Source of the DNA: Myxococcales bacterium
GTDB lineage: Bacteria > Myxococcota_A > Bradymonadia > UBA7976 > UBA1532
Length of the DNA stretch: 64,000 nt
NCBI GenBank assembly: GCA_002731825.1
Contig: PCCS01000058.1
Coordinates: 1 to 64,000 of the forward strand
Reading direction: 5' to 3'
Below are positions 50,384 through 59,871 of the stretch, piece after piece; within the stretch, counting starts at the first letter, position 1, and each line of letters starts with the position of its first letter. The position numbers and the translations under genes are program-made. Below the pieces are notes generated by a model. That model was given only the letters and a program-made list of their open reading frames with translations. It was not told the origin of the DNA and ran no database searches.

Positions 50384-51777
50384 TGTGCCGTGTCCCGCGG
50401 GTCTAGCCTTGTAACGGTTCGCAGAGCTGATCTAAACGCACCCAGCTTTGCTTCCGTTTCAGTCCATTCATCCCGCGGATTAGAACCCGTGACGATGCCT
50501 GCACCAGCAAATCCGATGGCGTCCCTTTGACTCAGCAAGCCGGACCGAATGGCGACGGCGCATACGCCCCCCTGTCCCGATGCATCGAACAGTCCGATCG
50601 GACCGCCAAAAAAACCTCGGTCCAAGGGTTCAGTTCTCCGCAGCCATGCCATGGAATCTTGCCTTGGCAAACCGCACAGGGCGGGGGTTGGGTGAAGAGC
50701 CCCGACGAAATCAAATATCGAATACCCGGCCTTTGGAATCCCAACCACCTTGGTCTGTAAGTGAAACAGATTGTTTGCAGGTCGAATCGTGGGTTTGGTT
50801 TCAATCTGCAGTTCATCACATAATGGGTCGAGACTCGCCTGAATGTCGTCGACGACGTAGCTATGCTCCCGGCGTATTTTGTCATCCGATAGCATGGATT
50901 CAGGGTTCCGGATCGCCGTGCCAGCCAGCGCATGGGTTGTCACTCGAGACTCGGTCACCCGAACGAGCGTCTCGGGTGTGGCGCCCATGAAATAGCGACG
51001 GCCCTGACGCAGGGAAAAGACAGTTGTTCCCGGGTAGTCAGTCACGAGGGCAGCGTAGGTTTGCCGTGGGCAGAACACTTTCGTTTTCTCACACGGCACA
51101 TGCGTGCTGCGCGCGACGACAATCTTGTCCACGATTTCACGTCGACACGCTTTCTCGACTTCTGAAACTCTGCTCTGGAAATCTACGCTTTCTTCCGCAA
51201 AAGATAGAGTCGGGGACTGCTGCGCCAACGCCCACTCATCGTCCAATGCGTCTTCTAAATCGACCCTGGCCTCGTCTGCATGTGTCGCGTCCTGGGCGGA
51301 TTTGTCTAATTCAAAGCGGATGTCCACGGCATGTTGGTCATCTCTTTGGACGATGATGCGCTTGGGGATTTGGACCAGGGTTGTGGGCCACTCACACCAC
51401 GGGCTCGATTCACTCATTCTTTCCGCATCAAAGCGCAGGGCAAAAAAGCCTATCGGGGTCGTCCAAAGCCACTTTGGCAGTTTTGTTTTTATTCTCGTAA
51501 ACAAATCCGCGGCATTATAACACTGGCCTTCGATCAGAAACTCTAAGGGGTCTTGGATCGCATTCGATGCGGTAGAAATCGCAAAACATCCGAAGCCGAG
51601 CAACTTGAGACCAGCCTCTTGATCGTACCACCTCAACACTGCGTCTGACCGCTCAAAGTCACCTAATAAATCGATTTTTTCAGGGTTTGGATTGATGGTC
51701 ACACGCAAAGCTGACAGGTCGTTCCTATCGAAAACGTGACGTCCGTTACCGGAGTAAACTGATGTCTGACTGCTCAT
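50380..51777 (-). CDS. menF: Isochorismate synthase
   Basis: VDKIVVARS, TTVFSLRQGRRYFMGATPETLVRV, HALAGTAIRN, HLQTKVVG, LHPTPALCGLP, GFAGAGIV. Confidence 0.93.
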   Translation of the reverse strand: MSSQTSVYSGNGRHVFDRNDLSALRVTINPNPEKIDLLGDFERSDAVLRWYDQEAGLKLLGFGCFAISTASNAIQDPLEFLIEGQCYNAADLFTRIKTKLPKWLWTTPIGFFALRFDAERMSESSPWCEWPTTLVQIPKRIIVQRDDQHAVDIRFELDKSAQDATHADEARVDLEDALDDEWALAQQSPTLSFAEESVDFQSRVSEVEKACRREIVDKIVVARSTHVPCEKTKVFCPRQTYAALVTDYPGTTVFSLRQGRRYFMGATPETLVRVTESRVTTHALAGTAIRNPESMLSDDKIRREHSYVVDDIQASLDPLCDELQIETKPTIRPANNLFHLQTKVVGIPKAGYSIFDFVGALHPTPALCGLPRQDSMAWLRRTEPLDRGFFGGPIGLFDASGQGGVCAVAIRSGLLSQRDAIGFAGAGIVTGSNPRDEWTETEAKLGAFRSALRTVTRLDPRDTAQ

Positions 51778-51833
51778 AGACTCACTTTGACCTTGGAGCG
51801 CGACTATAAGGTGTTCGGGGCGATTAATTTTAC

Positions 51834-51855
51834 TTGTTCACATCATTGTGAACAA
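51834..51855. promoter_or_regulatory. Candidate operator: perfect inverted repeat TTGTTCACA-TCAT-TGTGAACAA between menF and a divergent GbsR/MarR-type regulator
   Basis: Direct reading; 9-bp perfect arms, 4-nt spacer, 57 bp upstream of the menF start and ~75 bp upstream of the likely regulator ATG (51930). Confidence 0.7.
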
Positions 51856-51929
51856 TGTATGGTCAACAGTACCCGTAATTGTACAAAACATCAATACTGG
51901 CGGCGCTCGTCGTCGTACGGTCTCAGCCA

Positions 51930-52538
51930 ATGGCTCTTGGGTCAACGAAGGACAGCGTGGCAAAGTTAGGGTCGGAGCACTCATCAGATGCAGCAGCCGT
52001 GACCATTAACCGGCGCGTAATGGAGGTCTGTGACAGCATTGGTGACTTCATCGAATACTGGGGTTTCAAGGGCATTCACGGTCGGGTATGGGCCTTGTTG
52101 GCACTCAGCGCAGAGCCACTGGCTCAGGTTCAAATCGCTCAATATCTTGGCGTGAGTCGGTCACTGGTTAGTGGCGTGATTGCTGAGCTTGTTGATCGCG
52201 GCTTAGTTCGGGCCGTCGACTCGAGTCGAAACTCTCCATATGTGGCGCTGACGGATTTCTGGCCGACGGTCGCCTCCGTTCTGCGAAGCCGAGAGTGGAT
52301 GCTTTTGGAGACCGTTCGTCAGTCCCTCGAAGGGTTTGTCGTCGATGCTGAACGGGTCGGTGGGGATTCGATTGGTCAAATCTATAATTTACGTCGCGCG
52401 TACACCCTCATCAAAATGACAGAGACGGCACAAAACATCCTCCGTTTGCTCATCGGCTATCCGACTGCAGCGACGGCTGATCGGATGACTCAGTGGCTGG
52501 GCCATGTCGGCGCTTTGGTCAAGCGGTTCAAGACCTGA
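51930..52538 (+). CDS. GbsR/MarR-type winged-helix transcriptional regulator
   Basis: FIEYWGFKGIHGRVWALLALSAEPLAQVQIAQYLGVSRSLVSGVIAELVDRGLVRAV is a typical GbsR-family wHTH; ORF is open from 51879, likely start ATG 51930. Confidence 0.82.
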   Translation: MALGSTKDSVAKLGSEHSSDAAAVTINRRVMEVCDSIGDFIEYWGFKGIHGRVWALLALSAEPLAQVQIAQYLGVSRSLVSGVIAELVDRGLVRAVDSSRNSPYVALTDFWPTVASVLRSREWMLLETVRQSLEGFVVDAERVGGDSIGQIYNLRRAYTLIKMTETAQNILRLLIGYPTAATADRMTQWLGHVGALVKRFKT

Positions 52539-52544
52539 GCTGAT

Positions 52545-53639
52545 CTATTTGCCATCCCGAAGACGTCGAGCAATACGGAAATGCTCTCGATTTCCAACCA
52601 GCTCCCGGGCATGTTGCCGATCGATGGTCCTGAGTACCCTAAAGTGCCGAGCTTTGATATCACGGACCCGTCGAAAGCTTCGTTCCAGCATATGATGTGG
52701 ATAATTCCCGTTCTCTACGATCCTGAGGATTTGCTCAAGAACTTGGACTTGTTCATCGAGTGTGCCACTGATTTTCATCAGGTCTACACCCGATTCAAAG
52801 CACCGTTCGACAGCCGTTTCAAGTCCAACGGTTTTTTTCAAGAGCGGGTCACTCAGGTCGTCTGTAACAACCAGGCCCTTGAAGCCAATTTCCAACCTCA
52901 ATAGATCGTGGAGGATGGCCCGGCTGTATGTGGCCGGATTCTCAGCGTCAATTTTCGGATACATGACATGGCCGGACATCACCATGTCCAGATGCGGTGG
53001 ATTTTGGATGAGAGCTCGATAGGGCATAACATCCAATTCTTTGAGCTGTTCCAATGATGAGTTGCATGCTGGTAATTTGTTGTCCGACTCGTAGTAGGTA
53101 TCACCAAAACCAGGAAAATACTTACCGCATGCGATGATCGAGTTGTCGTGCAAACCTCGAATCACAGCCCTCGCCAAGTTAGACACTTTGTTCGGATCTG
53201 GCGAGATCGCGCGCCGACCTATGGTGGGATTCTCGGTGTTCACGTTCAGGTCGAGCATAGGCGCAAAATTAAGATTGAAACCCGTCGCTGTTAACTCACG
53301 ACCAATAACCGCGCCCACCTCATAGGCCACAGATACGGAACTTACCTGCCCCATATGAGCCATCTCTGGGAAGACTGTGAACGGTTCTGGTACTTCGTGT
53401 ACAAGGCCACCTTCTTGGCTGATGCCGATGAATGGCGGCGTTCCTTGACCGCGCGTCCAGAGATCTTCATTGAGGTTCATCAGCTGCTCGAAGTCGCTGT
53501 AGTTCTCCTTCCGCAGCCAATAGCCACCAATGCCCCATTCTTCGTCCAATCGAAGAAGTTCACTGGGAACCTTGTTTCCTTCGAAGCCAACGATGATTCG
53601 TTGTCCAATGCACTTTTTTAAATGATCTAATGCAGCCAT
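52545..53639 (-). CDS. Glycoside hydrolase family 3 beta-N-acetylhexosaminidase (NagZ-like)
   Basis: FIGISQEGGLVHEV, KYFPGFGDTYYESDNKLP, VVTDDLSDPLL. Confidence 0.85.
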   Translation of the reverse strand: MAALDHLKKCIGQRIIVGFEGNKVPSELLRLDEEWGIGGYWLRKENYSDFEQLMNLNEDLWTRGQGTPPFIGISQEGGLVHEVPEPFTVFPEMAHMGQVSSVSVAYEVGAVIGRELTATGFNLNFAPMLDLNVNTENPTIGRRAISPDPNKVSNLARAVIRGLHDNSIIACGKYFPGFGDTYYESDNKLPACNSSLEQLKELDVMPYRALIQNPPHLDMVMSGHVMYPKIDAENPATYSRAILHDLLRLEIGFKGLVVTDDLSDPLLKKTVGLETAVERCFESGVDLMKISGTLDEQVQVLEQILRIVENGNYPHHMLERSFRRVRDIKARHFRVLRTIDRQHARELVGNREHFRIARRLRDGK

Positions 53640-53884
53640 AAGGGGCTATTCCAATCTTTCGGTTTGTTTGGCGACGGACCATAACAGCGACGGACGCTTT
53701 CGACAACAGAGCGTCGCATTGGATCCGGATTACTGGTATGCTTTTTAGTGTATTTGTAATAAAAGTAAGAAATATTTGTTCAGATCTAGCGGCTTTGCTT
53801 GACCCGCGGCGCCTAGTCGGGTAAATAGCGGCGCTCACTTTATCGAGTCTGGGTGGTCTAGACCGATTTTCAAGAGGTACGAAG

Positions 53885-54334
53885 ATGTATACGCGATCCA
53901 CAACAACGGCTGAAGCCGTGGCGGACCGAAAGTGGTATGTCGTTGACTTGGCCGGACAAACTGTCGGCCGTGCAGCAACGCGCATTGCCCACGTTCTCCG
54001 AGGCAAGCACAAGCCAACCTACACACCCCACATCGACGATGGAGATTATATCATCGCGATCAATGCGGAGCAGGTTGCGTTCACCGGTCAGAAATGGGCT
54101 GATAAGAAATATTATCGCCACACCGGGTTCGTCGGTGGCTTGAAGTCGACAACGGCTCAAGAGATGTTAGAGCGAAGTCCTGAGGAAATCATCCGCAAGG
54201 CCGTCAAAGGCATGCTTGCGCGAGGTCCGCTCGGACGAGCCCAACTGAAAAAATTGAAGATCTATGTTGGGTCCGAACACCCTCATACTGCTCAGCAGGC
54301 TGAAGTGCTCGATCTCGGAACGGTCATCAGTTAA
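53885..54334 (+). CDS. rplM: 50S ribosomal protein L13
   Basis: [68 protein letters not shown]. Confidence 0.97.
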   Translation: MYTRSTTTAEAVADRKWYVVDLAGQTVGRAATRIAHVLRGKHKPTYTPHIDDGDYIIAINAEQVAFTGQKWADKKYYRHTGFVGGLKSTTAQEMLERSPEEIIRKAVKGMLARGPLGRAQLKKLKIYVGSEHPHTAQQAEVLDLGTVIS

Positions 54335-54476
54335 TTAGTCAACATTTGTTTGGTCTTGAGAATCTCAAGGCCAGAAACCATAACACACTGTGTAGGCGCC
54401 AGCGGCACAACCGTCTGCTCCGGCAGATTCAAAGCAGCTTTTAAGCTGGGCGCATACCATCCGTTGGAGAACGGAC

Positions 54477-54875
54477 ATGAGTCAAGATCAAGAACAATGG
54501 CACGCCGTTGGGCGTCGTAAGTCAGCCGTCGCTCGAGTTTATCTGAGACCCGGAACAGGGATCATTACAGTCAATGGTCGAAAATTTGAAGAGTACCTTC
54601 CCGGCGGAAGCCGCAGGCAGCACGTGACTCAACCGTTGGCATTGACGGAAACAACTGAGAATTTTGACATTCTAGTGAACGTCAAAGGCGGAGGCCTCAC
54701 CGGTCAGGCTGGCGCCATGCGGCACGGCATTACCCGCGCACTCATCGAGTATAACGCTGAGTTCCGAGGGGCCCTCAAGAAAGCGGGCTACGTGACCCGT
54801 GATGCCCGTGAAGTTGAGCGTAAGAAGTACGGTCAACCGGGCGCTCGTAAGCGCTTCCAGTTCTCGAAACGTTAA
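54477..54875 (+). CDS. rpsI: 30S ribosomal protein S9
   Basis: [27 protein letters not shown]-terminus [17 protein letters not shown]. Confidence 0.98.
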   Translation: MSQDQEQWHAVGRRKSAVARVYLRPGTGIITVNGRKFEEYLPGGSRRQHVTQPLALTETTENFDILVNVKGGGLTGQAGAMRHGITRALIEYNAEFRGALKKAGYVTRDAREVERKKYGQPGARKRFQFSKR

Positions 54876-54881
54876 ACCGTT

Positions 54882-55910
54882 TTGGACGCGCCCAAGCGCA
54901 CTGTTGCGTTGGTCGGGGCCAGTGGTTACACAGGCACCGAAGCGCTGCGTCTTCTCCTCGGTCATCCCTTCGTCGATCTTCGAATCCTATGTGCCGGCCG
55001 TCAGGCCGGCCGTTTGATCTCAGAGATCACCCCTGCTTTTTCAGGTGTCGAGCTGCCTCGGATGGTCAAGTTCGATGCCGATCTGATCGCTGCCGAATGC
55101 GAATTCGCATTTCTTGGCCTACCCCACGGCATGGCTCAGGATGCGACCGCTCAACTCTTGGAGCGGGGCGTTCGGGTCATTGATCTGAGTGCAGACCACA
55201 GATTTAGTGACCCTGAGCTTTATGCGTCAATTTACAGCCCGCACCAGCACCCTGAATCACTGAGAAAAACCGTCTATGGTTTACCTGAGCTTCATCGTGA
55301 ACGGATACCGCAGGCGCAGTTAGTCGGATGTCCAGGTTGTTATCCAACCAGCGTCATACTTGGTGCATTTCCCGCCTTTCAAGCAGATCTTATTCGCGAT
55401 TCTGAGCTGATTGCTGACTGCAAAAGCGGTGTCAGCGGTGCGGGTCGAACACCATCGGCTGTGACCCACTTTCCTGAAACCGCCGATGGCTTACATGCCT
55501 ACAAGACCTTGCAGCATCGGCATGCACCAGAGATGAGCCACTATCTGGGTGGTCCAACCGTCCGTTTTGTTCCTCATCTGGTGCCCACCATACGAGGCAT
55601 ACTGTCCACTTTGTATCTGCGGTTGCGTGCGGGGGTCACCGCAGTTGACGTGCGCCGAGTCTATGAGTCGGCCTACGGCGCGGAGGCCTTTATCTGCGTT
55701 TTAGGCGAAGGCCAAAATCCCGATCCGAGACATGTCCGCGGTACGAATCGATGCCACATAGGCCTCTTCCAATCCGATGATCTCTTGGTCGTTCAATCAG
55801 CCATCGATAACCTCTGCAAAGGGTCATCGGGGCAGGCATTACAGTGCTTCAACCTGATGGCTGGATACGATGAATCGCTCGGTTTAGCCGCCACAGCACT
55901 TTTTCCATAG
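54882..55910 (+). CDS. argC: N-acetyl-gamma-glutamyl-phosphate reductase (TTG start)
   Basis: VALVGASGYTGTEALRLLLGHP, LVGCPGCYPTSVILG, SGVSGAGR. Confidence 0.96.
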   Translation: MDAPKRTVALVGASGYTGTEALRLLLGHPFVDLRILCAGRQAGRLISEITPAFSGVELPRMVKFDADLIAAECEFAFLGLPHGMAQDATAQLLERGVRVIDLSADHRFSDPELYASIYSPHQHPESLRKTVYGLPELHRERIPQAQLVGCPGCYPTSVILGAFPAFQADLIRDSELIADCKSGVSGAGRTPSAVTHFPETADGLHAYKTLQHRHAPEMSHYLGGPTVRFVPHLVPTIRGILSTLYLRLRAGVTAVDVRRVYESAYGAEAFICVLGEGQNPDPRHVRGTNRCHIGLFQSDDLLVVQSAIDNLCKGSSGQALQCFNLMAGYDESLGLAATALFP

Positions 55911-55917
55911 TTTAGCC

Positions 55918-56439
55918 ATGTGCCGGTTTGTTCTCTTATTGGGTCTTGGATTAGCGGCATTGGAGCTGGTTCTCATGTTACGCACGGCTGAGGCGATCGG
56001 CGGACTTGAGACCTTCGGCTTAATCATTCTGTCCGCCGCCATTGGGTTACGCTACGCTCGATTCGAGACAGCGTCTCTTCCCATGCGCCTACAAAAACAA
56101 CAGGTCGGTGTGACGCAAGCGGCTCTGGAAGCGGCCCTTCTGTCCCTCGGCGCGTTTGCCTTGTTGATTCCAGGATTCATCACCGACGGAATCGGTGTTC
56201 TCTGCTTGTTCCCACCAACCCGAACTCTTCTCGCCTACTTTGTCTATCGTAGAGTTCAGACTCGGGTGCGAAACGGACCGAATCCCGACCTGTTTCACCA
56301 GCCCACTCTCAACCCGTTAGATGGTCTCGATCCAGGGGGCCACAGGCGAGGTGCCGAGTCTCAACAGAGCCATCTAAATGATGAAATCATCGTCGTCCAG
56401 AAGAAATCGAACCAAGAAGACGATAAGCCTGAGGCTTAG
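55918..56439 (+). CDS. fxsA: FxsA-family membrane protein
   Basis: Small TM protein with LLIPGFITDGIGVLCLFPPTR typical of FxsA. Confidence 0.85.
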   Translation: MCRFVLLLGLGLAALELVLMLRTAEAIGGLETFGLIILSAAIGLRYARFETASLPMRLQKQQVGVTQAALEAALLSLGAFALLIPGFITDGIGVLCLFPPTRTLLAYFVYRRVQTRVRNGPNPDLFHQPTLNPLDGLDPGGHRRGAESQQSHLNDEIIVVQKKSNQEDDKPEA

Positions 56440-57623
56440 GCCGCGCTCAAATCATGATCGCTGATTTCGCTGGTCGCGGGCAGGTGGATAAAATCGCCCA
56501 GTCCGACCTTCTCATACCGATGTAGAATGCGCGGCGTGAGTAAACCGATGGCGCGAAGATTGGGTACGAGCCGTTTGAACATCACGCGGCGAAACATAGA
56601 CATGCCTGGCATTTCATCCATGAAGAAATTCCACTCTTTGCGACTCATTCTGTGAGCAAACCCTTCCTCGTATAGCTCATGGGCTAAGAACCGATTACGC
56701 ATCAGTAGAACGATCTCAAAAGCCCAATCTTCTCTTTCGATTCGCTCCTTCTCACTGAGGCCCCCATTGTACAAGGGCTTCAACGCCAACAATCCGAAGT
56801 GTACATGACGTGCTTCGTCTTGAATGACCAAGCGCAATAGTTCTTTGAGCAATGGCTCCGACGTCATTTTGTACAACGTGCCAAATGCACCAAGTGCCAG
56901 CCCCTCCACCAGAATCTGCATACCGAGGAATTTCATGTCCCAGCGGCTATCGGTCATGAGGCCATCAATGATCGTAAAAAGGTTGTCGTTTATGTCGTAT
57001 CGGTGCTCTAGCTTCGAGTCGAGATAGCGACTGAAGACCTCGACGTGACGAGCCTCATCCATGACCTGGGTTGCCCCATAATATTTGCCGTCAAAAATGG
57101 GGGTGGCTTCGGTCACCTGGGCCGAGGCCATCAACGCTCCTTGCTCTCCGTGCAAAAATTGGCTGAGCATCCAGGTCGTAATTCGCCACAGAAAGTCTAA
57201 TTGTTCGCGCTCGTTGAACCGGATCCCAAATCCAGAGAGCAGATTCCAATCGACAAAGCCCTCGCCGATAAGGGGCACATTGGGATTGAAAGGGTCTACG
57301 GGGGTCGACCAGTCTAGGTCGACGCTGCCGTTCCATTGGAGCCGCTTTGCTTTTTCGTACAAGGCTTTCATAGCTCCGTTGTCCGACGGATAGGAGAAAT
57401 TGAAATGGGCAGAATGATTTGAACGCATTTCAGCCGTTTTGTGTCTGCCCTTTTGCAGAAATAGGCCCCGCATTGCTGACGGCCCCATGCTTTTCAAAAC
57501 GCCCATGTTTTCAATTGTCAGAACCGTGTTGACATTATCCATCCAGGCTTCGACTTTTGTCCGCACCTCCGTCGGTAGACGCTCCACCAGTGGGTTGTTC
57601 TCAAGGAATTTAGGCAGCTGCAT
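56436..57623 (-). CDS. Ferritin-like diiron-type protein
   Basis: HGEQGALMASAQ...QVMDEARHVEVFSRYL...EGLALGAFGTLYKMTSEPLLKELLRLVIQDEARHVHFGLL: two E...DEARH diiron motifs. Confidence 0.8.
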   Translation of the reverse strand: MQLPKFLENNPLVERLPTEVRTKVEAWMDNVNTVLTIENMGVLKSMGPSAMRGLFLQKGRHKTAEMRSNHSAHFNFSYPSDNGAMKALYEKAKRLQWNGSVDLDWSTPVDPFNPNVPLIGEGFVDWNLLSGFGIRFNEREQLDFLWRITTWMLSQFLHGEQGALMASAQVTEATPIFDGKYYGATQVMDEARHVEVFSRYLDSKLEHRYDINDNLFTIIDGLMTDSRWDMKFLGMQILVEGLALGAFGTLYKMTSEPLLKELLRLVIQDEARHVHFGLLALKPLYNGGLSEKERIEREDWAFEIVLLMRNRFLAHELYEEGFAHRMSRKEWNFFMDEMPGMSMFRRVMFKRLVPNLRAIGLLTPRILHRYEKVGLGDFIHLPATSEISDHDLSAA

Positions 57624-57835
57624 AAGGTCTCCTCTCGACTGTTTTTCTGGATCCGCATCGATCCCAACAGTGAACGAGTCTACCCACCATGATAACCAGA
57701 TTAATATTCAAAAGTCGCGTCAGAGTGTTCAATTTTTGAAAATAATCTACAAAACGGTTGTTTTTACTCTCGTCCTATACTGGCTCTTGGGTCAACGGCC
57801 AGCTATAGTACGTCCCGTAGTCATGAGGATGGTTC

Positions 57836-58750
57836 GTGTATTTTCTAAACAGGCATACGTTGCTCATCAGCGGTAAAGGTGGTGTTGGCCGGACAGCGGT
57901 TGCAGCGGCTATCGGTCTCGCCTCATCCCGGGCGAAAAAGAGAACGTTGGTTCTAGAAATATCATATGAAGAGAGTTCTCAATCGGCGCTGGGCGCTCGC
58001 TTTGGTCGACCGAATTTAAACGAGGAGGCTCTTCCTATAGACGACTATCTTGCCATTGGTCGTCTGAATGCGAAGGTTGGGCATTCGCTTTTCTTGAGAA
58101 CCATTTTGCCCAGCAAAACTCTCATTGCAGCCGCACTGCGCTCAAAGGCTGTTCATAAGTTTTTGACGGCAGCGCCGTCCTTGCACGAAATGGGTATTTT
58201 CTATCACTTGCTGACTTTGATCCAGAAGACTCGCGCAGATGGCACCCGAAAATATGAGTTGATTATCATCGACATGCCCGCCACCGGACACACCTTAGCG
58301 CTCACAGGACTGCCCGCGATTCTATTGAGATTGATTCCGGCAGGCCCCATCGCCCGAGCGTTGAAAGACGGCCAAGCCATTCTAAATAATCCGGACTTAT
58401 CGGAAGCCTGGATCGTGACCTTACCGGAAAAACTACCCGTCACAGAGGCTCTTGAATTGGTGGACGGATTGACTGAAACAGACGTGACCGTTGGTGGCAT
58501 GATCCTTAATCGCATGCCTCCGGATCCCTTCACTGAAGATGAGCGAGCCGTCTTGGATGCGTATTGCGAAACGGGTCATTTTTTCGGCCAACTGACCCTG
58601 GCTCGCATCAGGGCTGCTAAAGTCGCAATGAGCGACCTTAAAAATCGATTTGATGCCCCTGTTTTAACACTCCCTGAAGTGGTTGATACCGATCTTATGA
58701 CCAACCCCTTGCAGTCGCATATCAGCGAGCTAATGGGGGCTGAATCATGA
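57836..58750 (+). CDS. ArsA/Get3-like ATPase (paralogue 1)
   Basis: ISGKGGVGRTAVAAAIGLASSRAKKRTLVLE; LIIIDMPATGHTLALTGLP. Confidence 0.88.
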   Translation: MYFLNRHTLLISGKGGVGRTAVAAAIGLASSRAKKRTLVLEISYEESSQSALGARFGRPNLNEEALPIDDYLAIGRLNAKVGHSLFLRTILPSKTLIAAALRSKAVHKFLTAAPSLHEMGIFYHLLTLIQKTRADGTRKYELIIIDMPATGHTLALTGLPAILLRLIPAGPIARALKDGQAILNNPDLSEAWIVTLPEKLPVTEALELVDGLTETDVTVGGMILNRMPPDPFTEDERAVLDAYCETGHFFGQLTLARIRAAKVAMSDLKNRFDAPVLTLPEVVDTDLMTNPLQSHISELMGAES

Positions 58751-59871
58751 ATCCGATTCAGGACTTGATTCGGACGCGTAAAGTGATTGTCTGCTGTGGT
58801 GCTGGCGGTGTCGGAAAAACAACAACGTCCGCAGCCCTTGGCCTGGCCGCAGCAAGTGTGGGCAAGTCTGTTCTGGTCGTGACCATAGACCCAAGCAAAC
58901 GATTAGCTGAGGCACTCGGTGTAGATAGAAATCCTGAGCGACCCATACCGGTCGACATTGACGGACTGATCGACAAAAAGTCTGAGGGTTCGTTGTCAGC
59001 TTGGATGCTGGACCCGCAGTTAATCGCTGATCGAGTTGTTGAGCGGTTTTCTGGGTCTAATCGTGATGCAAGCACCCTCATGAACAATCCGATTTATCAA
59101 AACGTCACGGCTATGGTTGCTGGCATGCAAGAATACACAGCCGTGCAAGCTCTCTACGAGTTTATCCATGATGATCGCTATGACCTCATCATCCTCGATA
59201 CGCCGCCTTCGCGGGATGCATTACGTTTTTTAGATGCGCCTGAGCGTGCGAGCGCTTTTCTCGACCGACGCATTTTTAATCTCTTCGTGCCAGGTGAAGG
59301 CAGCGCCATTCGTCGGATGACGACAAAACTTCTCGAAAAAGTGATGGACGTGAGTTTTGGGCCTGACACGCGTAGAGAATTACAGCAGTTCTTTCAGCTC
59401 TTTGGCGGCCTGTTGTCGCATTTGAACCACAATCAGGCTGAGATGCGCCGATTCTTCGGCGGCGAGGACGTTTCGTTTTTATTAGTTACAGCGCCCACAA
59501 GTGCCGCTCTTGAAGAAACCCAGTTTTTCTCGCGGCGAGCGACCGGAGAACTCGATCTAGATGTAGCCGGTGTGATCTTGAATCGAAGTCTGACCCATTG
59601 TCGGGGCTGGACAATGCCAATCCCCGGCTTTCATGAAGGTCAAGACCCCGTGTTATCAGCGGCTATTTTGAAGCTGCGGCAGTTTTCGCTTCGCGAGCAA
59701 GAAATGATGGAAGGCCACCTACAATTAAAGGGAGAATTAGCTGCTTTATCCGGCGATAAAGGATGGGTATTTACTCTCCCACACTTGGGTCCGGACGCGT
59801 CAACGCTCGATGGGCTATCCGCCATAGCTCATTACATGGCGGATGACGAGAACGACCAGTATGAAAAATGA
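58747..59871 (+). CDS. ArsA/Get3-like ATPase (paralogue 2)
   Basis: VCCGAGGVGKTTTSAALGLAAASVGKSVLVVTIDPSKRLAEALGV; LIILDTPPSRDALRFLDAPER; ATGA overlap with upstream gene. Confidence 0.9.
   Translation: MNPIQDLIRTRKVIVCCGAGGVGKTTTSAALGLAAASVGKSVLVVTIDPSKRLAEALGVDRNPERPIPVDIDGLIDKKSEGSLSAWMLDPQLIADRVVERFSGSNRDASTLMNNPIYQNVTAMVAGMQEYTAVQALYEFIHDDRYDLIILDTPPSRDALRFLDAPERASAFLDRRIFNLFVPGEGSAIRRMTTKLLEKVMDVSFGPDTRRELQQFFQLFGGLLSHLNHNQAEMRRFFGGEDVSFLLVTAPTSAALEETQFFSRRATGELDLDVAGVILNRSLTHCRGWTMPIPGFHEGQDPVLSAAILKLRQFSLREQEMMEGHLQLKGELAALSGDKGWVFTLPHLGPDASTLDGLSAIAHYMADDENDQYEK

Noticed and set aside
51931-51947. 17-bp sequence TGGCTCTTGGGTCAACG also present at 57781-57797
   Set aside because: One copy is in the start of the regulator CDS, the other in an intergenic region; a single exact 17-mer repeat in 64 kb is not far from chance and the flanks do not match.
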